Shown: positions 8,626 to 15,325 of the stretch, one piece after another | Numbering within the stretch: position 1 is the first letter of the stretch | Layout: the number at the start of each line of letters is the position of its first letter | DNA from: CAYWJT01 sp964458655 | Lineage (GTDB): Bacteria; Acidobacteriota; Aminicenantia; Aminicenantales; Saccharicenantaceae | Length of the DNA stretch: 15,325 nucleotides | Assembly (NCBI GenBank): GCA_964458655.1 | Contig: CAYWJT010000060.1 | Span: 1 to 15,325 of the forward strand | Direction: 5' to 3' | Program-made: the position numbers and the translations under genes | The notes under the pieces: generated by a model | What the model was told of the DNA's origin: nothing | Database searches by the model: none | The model's input: only the letters and a program-made list of their open reading frames with translations

Positions 8626-9132
8626 GTGGCTGAACCAAAGACCAAGAAAGACGAGTACCAGAAAGCCCTGAGTGCCTACGGCCAGGCCGTCAAGGAGTTC
8701 CGCAAGGGCGATTTCGAGGCGGCCGCCAAGGCCTTCTCCGCCTTCGTCGAGGAGTACAAGGCCGAGCCGGAACTGGTCGACAGGGCCAAGAGCTACTTGG
8801 CGATAGCCAAGAAGAGGCAGAAAAAGGAAACGGCCGGTCTTAAGTCCATCGACGATCATCTGGCCCAAGCCGTCTTGAAGCTCAACGCCGGGCTGCACGA
8901 GCAGGCCGTGAAAATCCTCGAAAAAGCCCTGGAGTTCAAGGAGAAAGACGGACATGTCAATTACCTGCTCGCCGTCGCCTACTGCCGGCTGGGCGAAACC
9001 GACATGGGCCTGGACTTTCTCAAAAAGGCCGTCCAGAAGGACAAAGAGTTTTCAGTTCTGGCCAGGAACGAGGCCGATTTCGAGCCCCTGTATGAGGACA
9101 AGAAATTCAAGCTGATCACAAGACTGCTATGA
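8626..9132 (+). CDS. Small tetratricopeptide-repeat (TPR) protein
   Basis: A 168-residue soluble helical protein, probably a protein-protein interaction module. TPR-like helix pairs lie at about 12-45, 75-108 and 109-142; the last has VNYLLAVAYCRLGETDMGLDFL. A tail ARNEADFEPLYEDKKFKLI follows, a common ending in bacterial TPR proteins. There is no signal peptide or membrane segment, and it is Lys/Glu-rich. The start is GTG 8626. GGAGAAA (8612-8618) sits 7 nt upstream, and the frame farther upstream is open but runs antisense to larB with no TPR character. An ATG at 8618 is in another frame and soon stops. The stop overlaps the glmU ATG (ATGA), so the two are translated together. Its partner is unknown; the coupling suggests a link to the GlmU-like protein. 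Confidence 0.85.
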   Translation: MAEPKTKKDEYQKALSAYGQAVKEFRKGDFEAAAKAFSAFVEEYKAEPELVDRAKSYLAIAKKRQKKETAGLKSIDDHLAQAVLKLNAGLHEQAVKILEKALEFKEKDGHVNYLLAVAYCRLGETDMGLDFLKKAVQKDKEFSVLARNEADFEPLYEDKKFKLITRLL

Positions 9133-10457
9133 AGTCCGGACGACTTGTGGTTTGCGTCTACGCCGCGGGTCCGGCAAGTCCCGCCGCGGGCCGTCTCCTC
9201 GCGCATCCCGTCCTCGGCAGGCCGGCCGCGTTCTTCGCGCTCGACGCTGCGGCCGGTTTGCGGCCCGACGCCCTGGTCTGTGCGGGCCTCGGCCGGCTCG
9301 TGCCCGAGAGCCTGATCATAGACGGGGCCAGGGCCGTCGGTCGGCCGGTCTATTATCACGAACCTGAAAAGGGGCGGAGCCCGGAGAACGGCGAAAACGC
9401 CGCGGTCGCCGCCGCCCGCCTGGCGGCCGGCTTCCTCCGGAAATATCCGGCTTCGGACGTCGTCGTCATGCCGCTCGAAATGCCTTTGCTCGGAGTCCCG
9501 ACCCTGCGCTCGGTCGTCGGCCTCCACCGGCGGCGCAACTGCAGCCTGACCATCATGACACTGGGCGGGAAGATACCGGAGGCGCCGGTTTTCGTTTTCC
9601 GCAAGGGCGTTCCGCTGTCCGTGTTCTGCCGGAGCAATGGCAAGGGGACCCTGGAGCTTTGCTCAGAGCGCGTCACCGCTTCAGGAGGCAAGGTGGGCCT
9701 GTTCGAGGCCCCCGCGGGCGAAGAGCTGCTTGTGCTCTCCTCTCTGCGGAGGCTGGCCGCGATAACCCAGGTCCTGCGCTGGAGAAAGAACGAGTCCGCG
9801 GCCGCCTCCGGGGCGTTCCTGCTCGACCCCGGAACGGTCTGGATCGACTGGGAGACGACGATCGGCCCGGGCACCGTCATCTATCCCTTCGTCTTCCTCG
9901 AGGGCAGGAACAGGATAGGTCGTGATTCGCGCATCCATCCTTACGTCCACCTCAAGGACTCCCGCATTGGCGACGGGGTCACGGTGCACTCCTCGACGGT
10001 CATGGACTCCGCGGTCTTGGAGGACGGGACGGCCGCCGGGCCGTTTACCAGACTCCGGCCGGGCACCAGGATCAGGTCTGGGGCCAAGGTGGGCAATTTC
10101 GTGGAGATGAAGAACACCGATTTCGGCCGCCGCTCCAAGGCCATGCACCTGAGTTACCTCGGGGACAGCAAGGTCGGCGAGAACGTCAACGTTGGAGCCG
10201 GAACCATCACCTGCAACTACGACGGCTTCAGCAAGAACCAGACTTTAATAGGCCGGGGCGCCTTCATCGGTTCCGGGACCGAGCTCGTGGCGCCGGTCAA
10301 GGTCGGCCGCGGGGCGTATGTCGCCGCCGGCTCCACCATCACGCAGGATGTCGGTCCCGGGGCGCTGGCCATCGCGCGGGCCCGCCAGGTCGAGAAGCCG
10401 GGCTGGGCCCTGGAGCGGCTGAAAAGGGCCAAGGCCCGCCGCGCCGCCCGGAAATAG
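9129..10457 (+). CDS. glmU: GlmU-like protein: intact acetyltransferase half, degenerate uridylyltransferase half
   Basis: GlmU normally acetylates glucosamine-1-phosphate and then adds UMP to give UDP-GlcNAc for cell-wall synthesis. The C-terminal left-handed beta-helix (about 230-420 of 442) is fully GlmU-like: TRLRPGTRI, VGNFVEMKN, His340 and Tyr343 in MHLSYLGD, NVGAGTITCNYDG with Asn363, and LVAPVKVG. These correspond to the E. coli acetyltransferase residues around His363. The N-terminal 210 residues still align (VVCVYAAG, then HPVLGRP, then VVVMPLEMPLL) but lack the key sites. The LAAGxGTRM loop reads YAAGPASPA, the LPK lysine is gone, the GDVPL aspartate is replaced by Glu117, and the YGRI, NTG and GVNNR segments are missing or changed. 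The acetyltransferase step is likely retained and the uridylyltransferase step probably lost, so a separate pyrophosphorylase may exist. No frameshift is seen; the domain stays open. It is coupled to the TPR gene by a 4-bp overlap. Confidence 0.88.
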   Translation: MKSGRLVVCVYAAGPASPAAGRLLAHPVLGRPAAFFALDAAAGLRPDALVCAGLGRLVPESLIIDGARAVGRPVYYHEPEKGRSPENGENAAVAAARLAAGFLRKYPASDVVVMPLEMPLLGVPTLRSVVGLHRRRNCSLTIMTLGGKIPEAPVFVFRKGVPLSVFCRSNGKGTLELCSERVTASGGKVGLFEAPAGEELLVLSSLRRLAAITQVLRWRKNESAAASGAFLLDPGTVWIDWETTIGPGTVIYPFVFLEGRNRIGRDSRIHPYVHLKDSRIGDGVTVHSSTVMDSAVLEDGTAAGPFTRLRPGTRIRSGAKVGNFVEMKNTDFGRRSKAMHLSYLGDSKVGENVNVGAGTITCNYDGFSKNQTLIGRGAFIGSGTELVAPVKVGRGAYVAAGSTITQDVGPGALAIARARQVEKPGWALERLKRAKARRAARK

Positions 10458-10474
10458 GCCGGCCCGGGCCATGT
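10458..10474. other. Convergent gap between glmU and the M3 peptidase gene
   Basis: Only 17 bp separate the two stops. The stretch contains the palindrome GGCCCGGGCC (10461-10470) with T-rich sequence on the plus-strand side (TCTATTTTA, running into the peptidase gene). It could act as a weak bidirectional terminator, but the stem is too short to be sure. Confidence 0.25.
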
Positions 10475-12598
10475 CTATTTTATGAAGCCCCTCTTCTTGA
10501 GCAGCGGCTCTATCCTCGGCTCGCGGCCGCGGAACTTGACGTACTGCTTGAGGAAATCGGCCGTGCCGTATTTTTCCAGGATCTCCTTGCGGAACCGGGC
10601 CGCCGTCGCGGCGTCGAAGACGCCCTTCTCCTTGAAAGCCTCGAAGGCGTCGCTGTCCAGGACCTCGGCCCAGATGTAGACGTAGTAGCCGGCCGAATAG
10701 CCGCCCGAGAAGATATGCTGGAAGTAGGTGCTCCGGTAGCGGGGGACTATGGCGTCGATGAGCCCGATGCGGTCCATGACCCCCTTCTCGAAAACGTTGA
10801 CATCGAGGTCCTCTGACGGGCGGGTTGTGTGCCAGGCCAGGTCCAGGATCGAGGCCGCCAGGTACTCGGTGGCGGCGAAGCCCTGGTTGAAGAGGGCGCT
10901 TCTGGCGATCTTCTCGATCAGGTAGTCGGGGATGACCTCGCCCGTGCGGCAGTGCCGGGCGTAGAGTTTGAGCAGTTCCGGCCGGAAGGCCCAGTGTTCC
11001 ATGATCTGCGACGGCAGCTCGACTCCGTCGCGGGGAACGGTCCGTCCGCGGTACCTGCCGTCAGCGAGCAGCGTGGCCAGGGAATGGCCGAACTCGTGGA
11101 AGAAGGTCTCCACCTCGTCGAGCGAGAGAAGAGAGGGGACGTCACCGGCCGGTCTGGTGAAATTGCAGACGATGGTGGCAATGGGAGGCACCCGCCTGCC
11201 GGCGTCGTAGTGCTGGCGGCGGAGAGCGCCGGACCAGGCCCCGCTGCGCTTGGAAGCCCTCGGGTGGAAATCCATGAACAGCAGTCCGACGTGCCGGCCG
11301 TCGGCCTCCTTGACCTCGAAGACCTCGGCCTCGGGATGGTAGACGGCGACGTCGCCGCGCTTCTCGAACTTGAGGCCGTAGAGCCTGTTGACCAGGGTGA
11401 AGATGCCCTCGCGGACGTTCTCGAGCCTGAAGTAGGGCCGGATCTCGTCCTCTTCCAGGCCGTATTTCCTCTTGCGCAGCTTTTCCGCGTAATACCACCA
11501 GTCCCAGGAAGCGAGTTTGAAGCCGGCGCCTTCCTCGTCGGCGATGGCCTGCATCTCGGCCAGCTCGGCCTTGGCGTTGGCCAGGGCGTAACCCCAGAGC
11601 CGGCGGAGGAATTCGTCCACCTTTTCCGGCGTCCCGGCCATGTTGTTCTCGATGACGAAATGGGCGAAGGTCGGGTAGCCGAGCAGGGCGGCCCTTTCCG
11701 CGCGAAGTTCGATGATCTTCCTGATGATCTCCTTGTTGTCGTATTCGTTGTAGTTGTCGCCGCGCATGAAGTAGGCCTGGTGCAGCCTCCGCCGCAGCTC
11801 CCGGTTGCGGGCGTACTGGAGGAAAGGCGTCATGCTCGGCACCTGGGTGGTGAAGACCCATTTTCCGTCCAGGCCCATCTTCTTGGCCGTCTCGGCGGCG
11901 CTGTCGATGACGCTCTGGGGCAGCCCGTCAAGGTCGCGCCTGTTCTGGATGACCAGCTTGAAACCGTTGGTCTCCTGGAGCAGGTTGTTGCCGAACTTCA
12001 GCGAGAGCATGGCCAGCTCGCTCGTGATCCGGCGCAGGCGCTCCTTTTCGGCCGGCTGCAGCAGGGCGCCGGAGCGGACGAAGTCGCGGTAGGTGTTCTC
12101 GAGCAGGAAGAGCTCCTCCTCGCTGAGCCTCAGGCTCTTGCGTTTGTCATAGACGGCCTTGACCCTGGCGAAGAGCTTCTCGTTGAGGTTGATGTCGGAG
12201 TTGTGGCGGCTTATGAGCGGGGAGGACTCCTCGGCTATCTTCTGGATCTCGGGCGAGGTGTTGGCCCCCTGGAGCGTCCCGAAAACGGCCATGACACGCT
12301 CCAGGAACCTGCCGCTGCGGTCGAGGGCCGCGACGGTGTTGGCGAAAGTCGGCGGCCGGGGGTCGTTGACTATGGCGTCTATCTCGGCCTGATGCAGCTC
12401 GATGCCCTTCTTTATGGCCGGCAGGAAGTGCTCGTTCCGTATCCTGTCGAAGGGCGGGCTGTCGAACGGCGTGCCGTATTCCGAAAAGAAGGGATTCTGT
12501 CCCTCCTCTGAGCCGCGCGCCGCAAGCGCATCGGCGGCCAGGCAGGCTACGGCCACGAATCCCACCGCCAGCAGCAGTGTCAGAAGCTCTTTCCTCAT
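10475..12598 (-). CDS. M3-family zinc oligopeptidase, probably exported
   Basis: Metallopeptidase of 707 residues in the thimet oligopeptidase/dipeptidyl carboxypeptidase (Dcp) family, which cleaves short peptides inside a closed channel. The zinc site is HEFGH at 501-505 with the third ligand Glu527 in DGVELPSQIMEHW. The substrate-side YFQHIFSGGYSAGYYVYIWAEV at about 625-646 has the conserved His and Tyr residues. Unlike cytosolic members it begins with a basic then hydrophobic leader (MRKELLTLLLAVGFVAVAC). Cleavage after ALA near residue 26 is likely; a non-ideal lipobox (AVAC, Cys19) is an alternative. The protein would act in the periplasm or outside the cell. The ATG has AAAGGAG 5 nt upstream. 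It lies 15 bp behind the D-aminoacylase gene, almost certainly in one transcript, and converges with glmU. Confidence 0.94.
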   Translation of the reverse strand: MRKELLTLLLAVGFVAVACLAADALAARGSEEGQNPFFSEYGTPFDSPPFDRIRNEHFLPAIKKGIELHQAEIDAIVNDPRPPTFANTVAALDRSGRFLERVMAVFGTLQGANTSPEIQKIAEESSPLISRHNSDINLNEKLFARVKAVYDKRKSLRLSEEELFLLENTYRDFVRSGALLQPAEKERLRRITSELAMLSLKFGNNLLQETNGFKLVIQNRRDLDGLPQSVIDSAAETAKKMGLDGKWVFTTQVPSMTPFLQYARNRELRRRLHQAYFMRGDNYNEYDNKEIIRKIIELRAERAALLGYPTFAHFVIENNMAGTPEKVDEFLRRLWGYALANAKAELAEMQAIADEEGAGFKLASWDWWYYAEKLRKRKYGLEEDEIRPYFRLENVREGIFTLVNRLYGLKFEKRGDVAVYHPEAEVFEVKEADGRHVGLLFMDFHPRASKRSGAWSGALRRQHYDAGRRVPPIATIVCNFTRPAGDVPSLLSLDEVETFFHEFGHSLATLLADGRYRGRTVPRDGVELPSQIMEHWAFRPELLKLYARHCRTGEVIPDYLIEKIARSALFNQGFAATEYLAASILDLAWHTTRPSEDLDVNVFEKGVMDRIGLIDAIVPRYRSTYFQHIFSGGYSAGYYVYIWAEVLDSDAFEAFKEKGVFDAATAARFRKEILEKYGTADFLKQYVKFRGREPRIEPLLKKRGFIK

Positions 12599-12613
12599 GT
12601 TGACTCCTTTGGC

Positions 12614-14218
12614 TCAGTTATCATCGGCGCAGCCCGGCCCGAAGACCGGCTGCCCCGGCCTTCTGCCGGTATGCTTTCCTTCTTCGACGACCGGCTCGCC
12701 GTTCACTATCACGAAGCGGAGGCCGGGAGGGAACCTGTGCGGCTCGGAGAAGGTGGCGCCGTCGGTGAATTCCCTCGGGTCGAAGACGACGATGTCGGCG
12801 CGCATGCCCTCGCGGAGCAGACCCCTGTCCCTGAGCCTCATGGTCTGGGCCGGCAGAGAGGTCATCTTGCGGACGGCCTCTTCGAGCGGGAGCGTTTTCC
12901 TTCTGCGGGAGTACTCACCGATGACCCGGGGGAAGGTGCCGTAGCTCCGGGGGTGGGGGCTGCCGACGCCCGGGACCTGCAGGCCGCCGTCGGAGCCGAT
13001 CATCACGTAGGGAAGCCTCATCAGGGCCTCGACATCCTTCTCGTCCATCTGGAAGAAGACGGCCGAGGCGTCGCCCGACCTGACGATGTCGATGATGAGG
13101 TCGGCGCCTTGCTCGGCGTCGACGGGCTTGCCCTGCATTACGAGTATTTCCCTCAGGTTCCGGCCTTCGAATTCCGGGTGCTCACGGCTCGACGCTATGT
13201 AGATGGACGCCAGCTTGTCAATGCCGCGGGCCGAGGTCAGGCGGTTGGCGATGACCGTCCTCTTGACCCGGTCATAGACGGCCGGGTCGGCCAGCCTTTC
13301 CAGGAATCTGTCACGGCCGCCTTCGAAGACGTCCTGAGGCAGGCTGCTGGTGAAGCCGGAGCTTGTGGCCGTGTAGGGGTACTGGTCGAGCGTGACCTCG
13401 ACGCCCCGGGCCCGGGCAGACTCTACGGGCCCCGTGATCCTGGAGTTCTCGTTCCAGACGGCTTCGTCGGCCAGTTTGATGTGCGAGATCTCGACCGGGA
13501 CGCGATTGGCTTCGCCGACGGCGATAGCCTCCTCTATGGCCTCGGTGATCGAGCGGCCCTGGTTGCGTATGTGCGAAGCGTAAAAACCGCCGAATTCGGC
13601 CATGACCGAGCCCAGCGCCACGAGCTCCTCCGTCCGGGAATAGGTCCCGGGAAGATAGGCCAGGCCGGTGGAAAGGCCCAGGGCCCCGGCGCGCATTTCC
13701 TGCCGGAGCAGGGCCTTCATGCTCTCCAGCTCTTCCTGCGTGGGCTCGGACATCTTCATGCCCATGACCCGGCGCCTGATGGTGTTATGGCCGGCGAGGG
13801 AGCCGAAATTGCAGGATATTCCCTGTTCCTTGATGCCTGACCACAGCTCCGAAAGCGGGAATTCGTGGCCGCCGCAGTTGCCGCCGACGACGGTGGTCAC
13901 GCCCTGCATGACGTAATTGTCGGCCGTCGGGATCCTGAGGATGTCGCTGTCCGCGTGGGTATGGATGTCGATGAAGCCCGGCGCGACCGCCAGGCCTTCG
14001 GCCTTGATCAGCCTGGCCGCCCGACCGGCGTTCAGCCGGTCCCGGACGGCCGCGACCCGGCCGTCTTTCACGCCCACGTCGGCCCGGAACCAGGGATTGC
14101 CGGTGCCGTCGATGACCAGGCCGCCCGTGATGACCAGGTCGTATTCCGGAACCGTCCGGGAGCAGGAAAGGAGCGCCAAGAGCGCGCCTGCCGCCAGGAA
14201 AACGAGCCTCGACTTCAT
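12614..14218 (-). CDS. N-acyl-D-amino-acid deacylase (D-aminoacylase), lipoprotein
   Basis: Amidohydrolase that releases D-amino acids from N-acylated forms, or a close relative acting on D-dipeptides. In the 534-residue form visible sites are His86/His88 in GFIDIHTHADSD, Cys115 in GGNCGG, His216 in ASHIRNQ, His246 in EISHIKLAD, and Asp410 in MIGSDGG. These match the metal and catalytic residues of the D-aminoacylase family. The start chosen is ATG 14218: it has AGAGG 5 nt upstream and gives a signal MKSRLVFLAAGALLALLSC with lipobox LLSC, lipidated at Cys19. A longer frame from 14260 would bury that signal. It would be an envelope lipoprotein facing the periplasm. It is followed 15 bp later by the M3 peptidase gene, pointing to joint peptide or D-amino-acid scavenging. 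Substrate preference is not readable. Confidence 0.9.
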   Translation of the reverse strand: MKSRLVFLAAGALLALLSCSRTVPEYDLVITGGLVIDGTGNPWFRADVGVKDGRVAAVRDRLNAGRAARLIKAEGLAVAPGFIDIHTHADSDILRIPTADNYVMQGVTTVVGGNCGGHEFPLSELWSGIKEQGISCNFGSLAGHNTIRRRVMGMKMSEPTQEELESMKALLRQEMRAGALGLSTGLAYLPGTYSRTEELVALGSVMAEFGGFYASHIRNQGRSITEAIEEAIAVGEANRVPVEISHIKLADEAVWNENSRITGPVESARARGVEVTLDQYPYTATSSGFTSSLPQDVFEGGRDRFLERLADPAVYDRVKRTVIANRLTSARGIDKLASIYIASSREHPEFEGRNLREILVMQGKPVDAEQGADLIIDIVRSGDASAVFFQMDEKDVEALMRLPYVMIGSDGGLQVPGVGSPHPRSYGTFPRVIGEYSRRRKTLPLEEAVRKMTSLPAQTMRLRDRGLLREGMRADIVVFDPREFTDGATFSEPHRFPPGLRFVIVNGEPVVEEGKHTGRRPGQPVFGPGCADDN

Positions 14219-14282
14219 GCGCACCTCTTTCCCCGGGGTCCGACCGCCCCGGAAGCCCATGCCCTTTACAGGTCGGAGCCGT

Positions 14283-14330
14283 CCGAAGGCTTTCTCCCTA
14301 GCCGCGGCGCGGCTTTCTGAAAGCCTTCGG
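14283..14330 (-). other. Stem-loop across the inositol-phosphate synthase stop codon
   Basis: A perfect 12-bp inverted repeat (CCGAAGGCTTTC at 14283-14294, complement at 14319-14330) encloses the TAG stop at 14298-14300. A competing hairpin, GGCTTTC-A-GAAAGCC at 14325-14311, uses one of the same arms. The minus-strand side lacks a U-run, so it may stabilise or punctuate the transcript rather than terminate it. The T-run on the plus strand is only the complement of Lys codons. Confidence 0.35.
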
Positions 14331-15325
14331 GGCCGCTTTTTTCTTGGCCGTCTTGACGGCCGGCGGCGTCTTCGCCTCCGGCTCCTTCCTGGCGTATTTC
14401 TTGATGAAGGCCTCGGTCATCTCCCGGGCCTGGGTGTCGGTGTACTGGACCGGCGGCGATTTCATGAAGTAGGCAGAAGGCGCGACCAGGGCGCCTTTGA
14501 GCTTGTGGTCCAGGGCCAGTTTGGCGCAGCGGACGGCGTCGATCACGACGCCGGCCGAGTTCGGGGAGTCCTCGACCGAGAGGCGGCACTCTAGGTGCAT
14601 CGGCACGTCGCCGAAGTGGCGGCTCTCGATCCTCAGGAAGCATACTTTGTTGTCTTTCTGCCAGGGCACGTAGTCGCTCGGCCCGACGTGGACGTTCTCG
14701 GGCGCTATGTCCAGGCCTCGGTTCCTGAGCTGGGAGACCACCGCGTTGGTTTTGGACTTCTTCTTCGAGTCGAGCCTCTCGCGCTCCAGCATGTTGAGGA
14801 AGTCGGTGTTGCCGCCGGTGTTGAGCTGGTAGGTGCGGTCGACGGGCATGCCCCGGTCAAGGAAAAGGTTGACCAGGGTGCGGTGGAGGATGGTGGCCCC
14901 GACCTGGGATTTTATGTCGTCGCCTATGATAGGCAGCCCGCGCTCCTCGAAACGCTGCTGCCAGTAGACCTGGCTGGCTATGAAGACCGGGATGCAGTTG
15001 ATGAAAGCGCACCTGGCTTCCAGGACCTGCTCCACGTACCATTTGGTGGCCATCTCGCTGCCGACGGGCAGGTAGTTGATGACGACTTCGGCCCGGGTCT
15101 CCCTGAGGATGCCGACGATGTCCGCGGTCGGGCCCGGCGCTTTTTCGATTATTTGGGACAGGTACCTGCCCAGGCCGTCATGGGTCATGCCGCGCTGGAC
15201 CTTGACGTTCAGACGCGGCACGTCGGCGAATTTCGTCGTGTTGTTGGGTTTCGTGAATATGGCCTCGCTCAGGTCCTTGCCGACCTTGTTCTTGTCGATG
15301 TCGAAGGCGGCCACGAACTCGATGT
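14298..15325 (-). CDS. ino1: Myo-inositol-1-phosphate synthase (5' end missing)
   Basis: Converts glucose-6-phosphate to inositol-1-phosphate with bound NAD, the first step to inositol lipids or compatible solutes. The frame is open to the window edge. The residues before the GTG at 15314 (I-E-F) continue the family's EFVAAFDID strand, so the N-terminal NAD loop lies outside. Visible motifs are AAFDIDKNKVGKDLSEAI, NYLPVGSE, IGDDIKSQVGATI, TGGNTDFLNMLERERL, GPSDYVPW, DSPNSAGVVIDAVRCAK and PSAYFMKSPPVQ, all typical of the short bacterial/archaeal type (mycobacterial Ino1). The last roughly 30 residues form an unusual Lys/Ala/Pro-rich basic tail (KTAKKKAAPKAFRKPRRG) beyond the usual fold. It is followed by a 79-bp gap before the D-aminoacylase gene on the same strand. 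I see no convincing promoter in that gap. Confidence 0.96.
   Translation of the reverse strand, partial: IEFVAAFDIDKNKVGKDLSEAIFTKPNNTTKFADVPRLNVKVQRGMTHDGLGRYLSQIIEKAPGPTADIVGILRETRAEVVINYLPVGSEMATKWYVEQVLEARCAFINCIPVFIASQVYWQQRFEERGLPIIGDDIKSQVGATILHRTLVNLFLDRGMPVDRTYQLNTGGNTDFLNMLERERLDSKKKSKTNAVVSQLRNRGLDIAPENVHVGPSDYVPWQKDNKVCFLRIESRHFGDVPMHLECRLSVEDSPNSAGVVIDAVRCAKLALDHKLKGALVAPSAYFMKSPPVQYTDTQAREMTEAFIKKYARKEPEAKTPPAVKTAKKKAAPKAFRKPRRG

Noticed and set aside
10829..12511. 560-codon plus-strand frame opposite the M3 peptidase, and a similar one at 12671-13840 opposite the deacylase
   Set aside because: Both are complementary-strand artefacts of GC-rich genes with no ribosome site or family features.
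14219..14260. Longer D-aminoacylase N-terminus from 14260
   Set aside because: It would place 14 residues before a clear lipoprotein signal. ATG 14218 has the ribosome site and a proper signal peptide.
14319..14342. Intrinsic terminator on the plus strand (stem followed by TTTTTT)
   Set aside because: No plus-strand gene leads into it, and the T-run is the complement of Lys codons in the inositol-phosphate synthase tail.

Overview
This GC-rich window from a bacterial chromosome is densely packed. It holds eleven protein genes, two of them cut by the window edges, plus one tRNA and one short interspersed repeat. Gene content is mostly housekeeping: primase, primary sigma factor, GlmU and LarB. 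Alongside these sit an inositol-phosphate synthase and two apparently exported peptide-degrading enzymes. This mix, the GC bias and the lipoprotein-type signals suggest a Gram-negative, possibly anaerobic lineage such as Acidobacteriota or Aminicenantes. That placement is inference from gene content only; no rRNA is present to settle it.

Layout. (1) 1-1247, plus strand: the end of an FtsX/MacB-type permease, translationally coupled to its LolD/MacB-type ATPase. (2) 1300-3111, plus: a long-chain acyl-CoA synthetase with its own near-consensus promoter, whose -35 box contains the stop codon of the ATPase. (3) 8511 down to 3123, minus: larB, then dnaG and rpoD (overlapping by 4 bp behind a strong promoter), then a roughly 190-bp repeat with 16-bp terminal inverted repeats, then a CAU tRNA with its own strong promoter, then a coiled-coil/zinc-ribbon protein starting with TTG only 30 nt behind the tRNA. 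(4) 8626-10457, plus: a small TPR protein coupled to a GlmU homologue whose acetyltransferase half is intact but whose uridylyltransferase half has lost its signature residues. (5) 15325 down to 10475, minus: myo-inositol-1-phosphate synthase (5' end missing), a lipoprotein N-acyl-D-amino-acid deacylase and an M3-family metallopeptidase with a signal peptide.

How the parts work together. dnaG and rpoD form the core of the classical macromolecular-synthesis operon, here without rpsU next to dnaG. The deacylase and M3 peptidase are 15 bp apart and both carry export signals, so they look like an extracytoplasmic peptide-scavenging pair. LarB makes the first nickel-pincer cofactor intermediate, but no larC, larE or larA is visible here. 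Five of the promoters I report are readable directly. Four show -35/-10 hexamers separated by exactly 17 bp, which supports ordinary sigma-70 transcription by the RpoD encoded here.

No phage, CRISPR, toxin or defence system is visible. The most unusual items are the hollowed-out GlmU N-terminal domain, the terminal-inverted-repeat element between rpoD and the tRNA, and the tRNA-to-mRNA arrangement in front of the zinc-ribbon gene. No stretch longer than 300 bases lacks a gene. The longest gap, 3957-4225, holds the tRNA promoter and the repeat.
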